Assembly: GCA_037126765.1 (NCBI GenBank)
Contig: JBBCBC010000002.1
Span: 21,173,853 to 21,237,852, forward strand
DNA: 64,000 nucleotides
DNA from: Stenogyne calaminthoides
Taxonomy: Eukaryota > Streptophyta > Magnoliopsida > Lamiales > Lamiaceae
Reading direction: 5' to 3'
The number at the start of each line of letters is the position of its first letter. Positions within the stretch are counted from its first letter, which is position 1. A program made the position numbers and the translations under genes. The notes beneath the pieces are model-generated. The model searched no databases, was not told where the DNA came from, and saw nothing but the letters and a program-made list of their open reading frames with translations. Positions 60,919 to 64,000 of this stretch are shown in pieces.

Positions 60919-61191
60919 TTATTCACCTGGATTCAACATACCTAATTCAACTGATAGTTCCTGAAATCTGGATTCAGCCAAAGGTTTAGTAAAGATATCA
61001 GCTCTCTGTTTATCAGTATAAATTTTCTCCATTCTGATGTCTTTCTTTTCAACATGATCTCTGATGAAGTGATGTATGATATCAACATGCTTACATCTGG
61101 TGTGTAATACAAGATTTTGTGTAATAGCAATTGCACTATTATTATCACAAAATATAGGTACTTCATTGGCTATAATCTTATAATCCCTCAA
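60919..61191 (-). pseudogene. Copia RNase H C-terminal fragment
   Basis: A 90-codon frame contains FCDNNSAIAITQNLVLHTRC, HHFIRDHVEKKDIRMEKIYT and ADIFTKPLAESRFQEL, the C-terminus of copia pol, ending in a natural stop after ELGMLNPGE. Well preserved and only a frameshift away from the next fragment on the right. Confidence 0.9.
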
Positions 61192-61222
61192 TTGTTGCCT
61201 GAGCCAAAGAATTTGTGCACAC

Positions 61223-61459
61223 TTAACTTCCTATGACCATGTATTCAACCCGGTAGTCTTGGTTGCTCGAGATTTGTTTCTTTGAAAACCACAATATCAG
61301 TTTACTTCCAAGAAATTGACAAGTTCCTGTGGTAGACTTCCTGTCAATTCTACATCCTCCATAATCAACATTTGAATAACCAGTTAATTCAAGGTTATCA
61401 TCAGCCGGATACCATAATCCTCTATTCACAATGCCTTTAAGATATTTCAGAATCTTTTT
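61223..61459 (-). pseudogene. Copia RT end / RNase H N-terminal fragment
   Basis: It reads KILKYLKGIVNRGLWYPADD, ELTGYSNVDYGG and STTGTCQFLGSKLILWFSKK, the start of copia RNase H; the usual catalytic SDADYGG is SNVDYGG. The frame is cut at 61460 by the LTR of the next element. It belonged to one pol gene with 60919-61191. Confidence 0.9.
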
Positions 61460-63082
61460 TGTTGGGAAATTTGTGTTTAGTTTTGATGGAAGTTCCAAAA
61501 CAGGTTGTAATAGGACCCGGTCGGATCATTGGGTAATCGATGACTTAGAATCAGATTAAGATGACCACCTGAAATGTATAGATAGCTGATGTAAAAGATA
61601 GGTCACATATTGAGGGGGAACTCAATATGTATAGGTCAGGTCAATTTTATCAGATGACCAGATAAGGTCAGATGATCAGAAGACTAAACAAGTCAGAAGA
61701 AAAGAAGAAGTCAGATGATCAGGTGAAGACTGAAGACACTGAGACTCAGAGAAACACGAAGACTCGGATAAACACGAAGACTCGAGAGAAACTCAAGACT
61801 CAAGAAGAAAACACAAGACTCAAGATGACTTAAGACATCGAGACTCGTGAGTAACTCAAGATCAAGACTTCCGTAAAAACCAGAAGACCTACATCAGCCG
61901 AGTCTGCAAATTGTGCTAAGACAATCTACATCAGAAGACTCTATCAGTAGGTCGATCGCTTATCCGATCGTCACCACACCGTGTCAACCAAAATGGTACA
62001 CCAGACCATGCGAATATTCTACAGAAGAATATCAAACATCAATTAGACAAATACTGAAGTGTCGTATTCGTGAAGCCAACGAGAGAGCAACACGCACAAA
62101 AAGAGTCGATAATGCGGATTCGACAAGGAGACAAACGGCGCTAATCATGCCTTTTCGCCACGCCGATATTGGGAAGACGCCACATCAAATCCTACAAACC
62201 TACCAAATATAGCGGAAATTCAAATTGCTCTCCAACGGCTATTTGATTTCGTGGTCTATAAAATGGGATTGCTCTTCAAAGTGAAAGAGAGAGAGAGAAC
62301 GACGGAAATTATCAAGAAGCTCAAAACTATAGCAGAATTTCCGCACGAAGAACACACAATTTGAAGATTATTCTTAAGTGTTCATCCCATTGTTCTTAGC
62401 ATAGAAATATTATCCTCTAGCATTTGGCTACATAAACACTAGGATAGATTTCCAGTTGAAACCACAACAAATCTTTACCCAAACTCAAAAGTTAGGTTAA
62501 GTTTGTTTTGCAAGATTTCAGACTAGGGATTCTAGTTCTGATTTTTGGGATCGATTGAGTGTGAACTCGATAAACATCTGTTGGGCGTTGGACTAACACA
62601 TTAAACTAAGTCCAGTCAGTTAAGTTGGTTTAGTTGGTGCCCCTTGTGATAGGGAAGAGTGGACGTAGGACCGATTGTCTGAACCACTTTAAAAATCTTG
62701 TGTGCATTTACTTGTTCTTTATTGCTTTACACTATTACACACAACAGAGCTTAAACTGCATACATATTCTGAGTTAATATCAGTCTACACCAAGCAATTG
62801 ATCTGATCAGGTTGACAGCTTAGTCAGCCGATTGAAAACTGACTTGAGAATCTGATTTGATAAAAACTGGTTATTCACACGGGTACAAACTAGCTTCCGC
62901 ACTATCAGTTAAACTGACAAATATCTATCTGATCTGCCCTCAGGCGCTCAGAACGACTGAATATCAGTCTAAACTGATTCACTTGCACTATGATCAAGAA
63001 AACTGCAACCACATCTGATCTGCACGAAAAGTTTTCAGAAGTCTATTCACCCCTCCCTCATTTAAACCCATTGGGACCCACA
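61460..63082 (+). repeat. 5' LTR of element D
   Basis: 1623 bp. Contains CACATATTGAGGGGGAACTC, GTGGTCTATAAAATGGGATT (TATA-like, about 62255), GGGAAGAGTGGACGTAGGAC and the terminus GGGACCCACA. Confidence 0.85.
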
Positions 63083-63084
63083 AG

Positions 63085-63096
63085 TGGTATCGGAGC
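63085..63096 (+). other. Primer-binding site of element D
   Basis: TGGTATCGGAGC, the initiator-Met tRNA site with one A to G change, two bases after the LTR. Confidence 0.8.
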
Positions 63097-63219
63097 GGTG
63101 GTTCTACTGGAATCGGGCTTTGAGTATCATCGGTTCTTGAGGAAGTATCTTTGTGGTCACTTGAACTGATCTTGAAAAACCATTTTCAAAACTCATTCGT
63201 TTTCAAAATCACTATCATC

Positions 63220-63964
63220 ATGGATAATACTTCTGGTATGTATCATGATTTGCCTAAATTTTCCATTGATGAGTATGCAGATTGGACAATATATATGTGC
63301 AACCATCTGGGGTCAATAAACGGCATAATGATGGAAGTCATTGAACGAGGACCCATCATCATCTATCACGACAACCTAGCTGTTGGAGGTGATCCAGATT
63401 TTGCAGTTGGAAGCCTTGTCCGAAAAGTGTCCCCCTCGATGGATGCGTAAGAAAGAAAAGTTGTATACCTTTGGATACAATAGCCGTGCATATAATCATG
63501 AAGACCATGGATAAGATCACTTCTTTGAGATGTGTGAAGGAAATGATCGATCAAAAACAAAGATGATTGCAAAATCGAATCGGTGAAGTTCGAGAAGCTT
63601 AAGATGTTGCCAAATGAAACCATCAATGAGCTCGATGGGAGAATCACCATGTGTCAAAAACAAATTTATGAGAACTTGGACGAGAGATGTCGACAAAGAC
63701 ATCAATTACAAGATCTTGAGATCTCTCACCAAGAAGTGGGATATAAAAGTCACGGTAATCAAAGATTGCCAAGATATTGCCAAGATGAAGCCAAGTAGCC
63801 TGTTCCTAAGTCTTAAAGCCCATGAATTCGATCTGATCGAAAGAGGGCAAGAAGAAGAAGACGAGTCACCTGCTGAAGCCACAACCTCCACATCAAAATC
63901 GGTTGCAGATTCAAAGCAACCACAGCAGCAGATCAAAGGCCCTTCGAACCTATTGGAAACATAA
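63220..63964 (+). pseudogene. Element D gag, frameshifted
   Basis: ATG at 63220 opens MDNTSGMYHDLPKFSIDEYA, a copia gag start, and the first frame stops at 63450. The later part resumes as KFEKLKMLPNETINELDGRI (frame of 63583) and then, after another shift near 63680, KDINYKILRSLTKKWDIKVT and KPSSLFLSLKAHEFDLIERG (frame of 63614) to a stop at 63962. In the shift region GGACGAGAGATGTCGACAAAG corresponds to a gag sequence that would need CAG or CTG at two places to stay in frame. Confidence 0.8.
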
Positions 63965-64000
63965 TAATAAGTTGAATAGATCGCTTTACTTACAGTGAAA

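Larger units (their letters stand above)
61460..64000 (+). mobile_element. Copia element D, 5' part, running off the window
   Basis: LTR 61460-63082 (TGTTGGGAAATTTG to GGGACCCACA), primer-binding site, leader and gag. It is inserted into a minus-strand RNase H gene. It belongs to the same group as element C and the LTR at 28342-31408, but is better preserved. The 3' LTR is outside the window, so the target duplication cannot be checked. Confidence 0.85.

Overview
The window is nuclear DNA of a flowering plant, most likely a eudicot. It is AT-rich, it is filled with nested Ty1/copia long-terminal-repeat (LTR) retrotransposons and small DNA transposons, and it holds an intron-containing gene for the plant VPS11 protein. 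I cannot name the species from the sequence alone.

Layout. (1) 1-31408 is a nest of LTR elements: a partial LTR at the left edge; a minus-strand copia element (Copia-A) with recognisable gag, integrase, reverse transcriptase and RNase H at 2276-6822; a miniature LTR element with almost no interior (6823-11685) that carries a solo LTR inside its 5' LTR; a 12.6-kb decayed plus-strand copia element (13472-26116); an opposite-strand LTR (26117-27669); and further LTR fragments, one of them a clean solo LTR with an AAGAC target duplication (28622-30265). (2) 31172-41236 and 41234-52899 are two copies of one roughly 10-kb segment in direct tandem. Each holds a VPS11 gene, a possible small two-exon gene, a decayed calmodulin-like gene, a minisatellite and several MITEs. 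The VPS11 reading frame is intact in the right copy and broken by four homopolymer-length differences in the left copy. The right copy alone carries two insertions of one hAT-like family and a local 423-bp duplication. (3) 52704-58814 is a PIF/Harbinger-type element with TTA target duplications. It has picked up a fragment of a GATL-type glycosyltransferase gene, was later split by a solo LTR, and that LTR was split by another miniature LTR element whose whole interior is six tandem copies of a primer-binding-site unit. (4) 58815-64000 holds intergenic DNA, a minus-strand LTR fused to a pol 3' end, and the first 2.5 kb of a copia element running off the right edge.

The only gene with a confident cellular role is VPS11, a core subunit of the HOPS and CORVET tethering complexes of the vacuole and endosome. 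Most of the rest is layered transposition. Target duplications and nesting give this order: the Harbinger element was in place before the tandem duplication, because the duplication breakpoint lies inside it; the hAT insertions came after the duplication, because only one copy has them.

Points most worth a second look: the amplified primer-binding-site array inside a gag-pol-less LTR element; the Harbinger element with captured GATL coding sequence that also marks the duplication breakpoint; the 3-bp microhomology at the tandem junction; the different fates of the two VPS11 copies; and a repeat-restricted loss or alteration of CAG/CTG triplets that looks more like a consensus error at CHG-methylated sites than like natural mutation.
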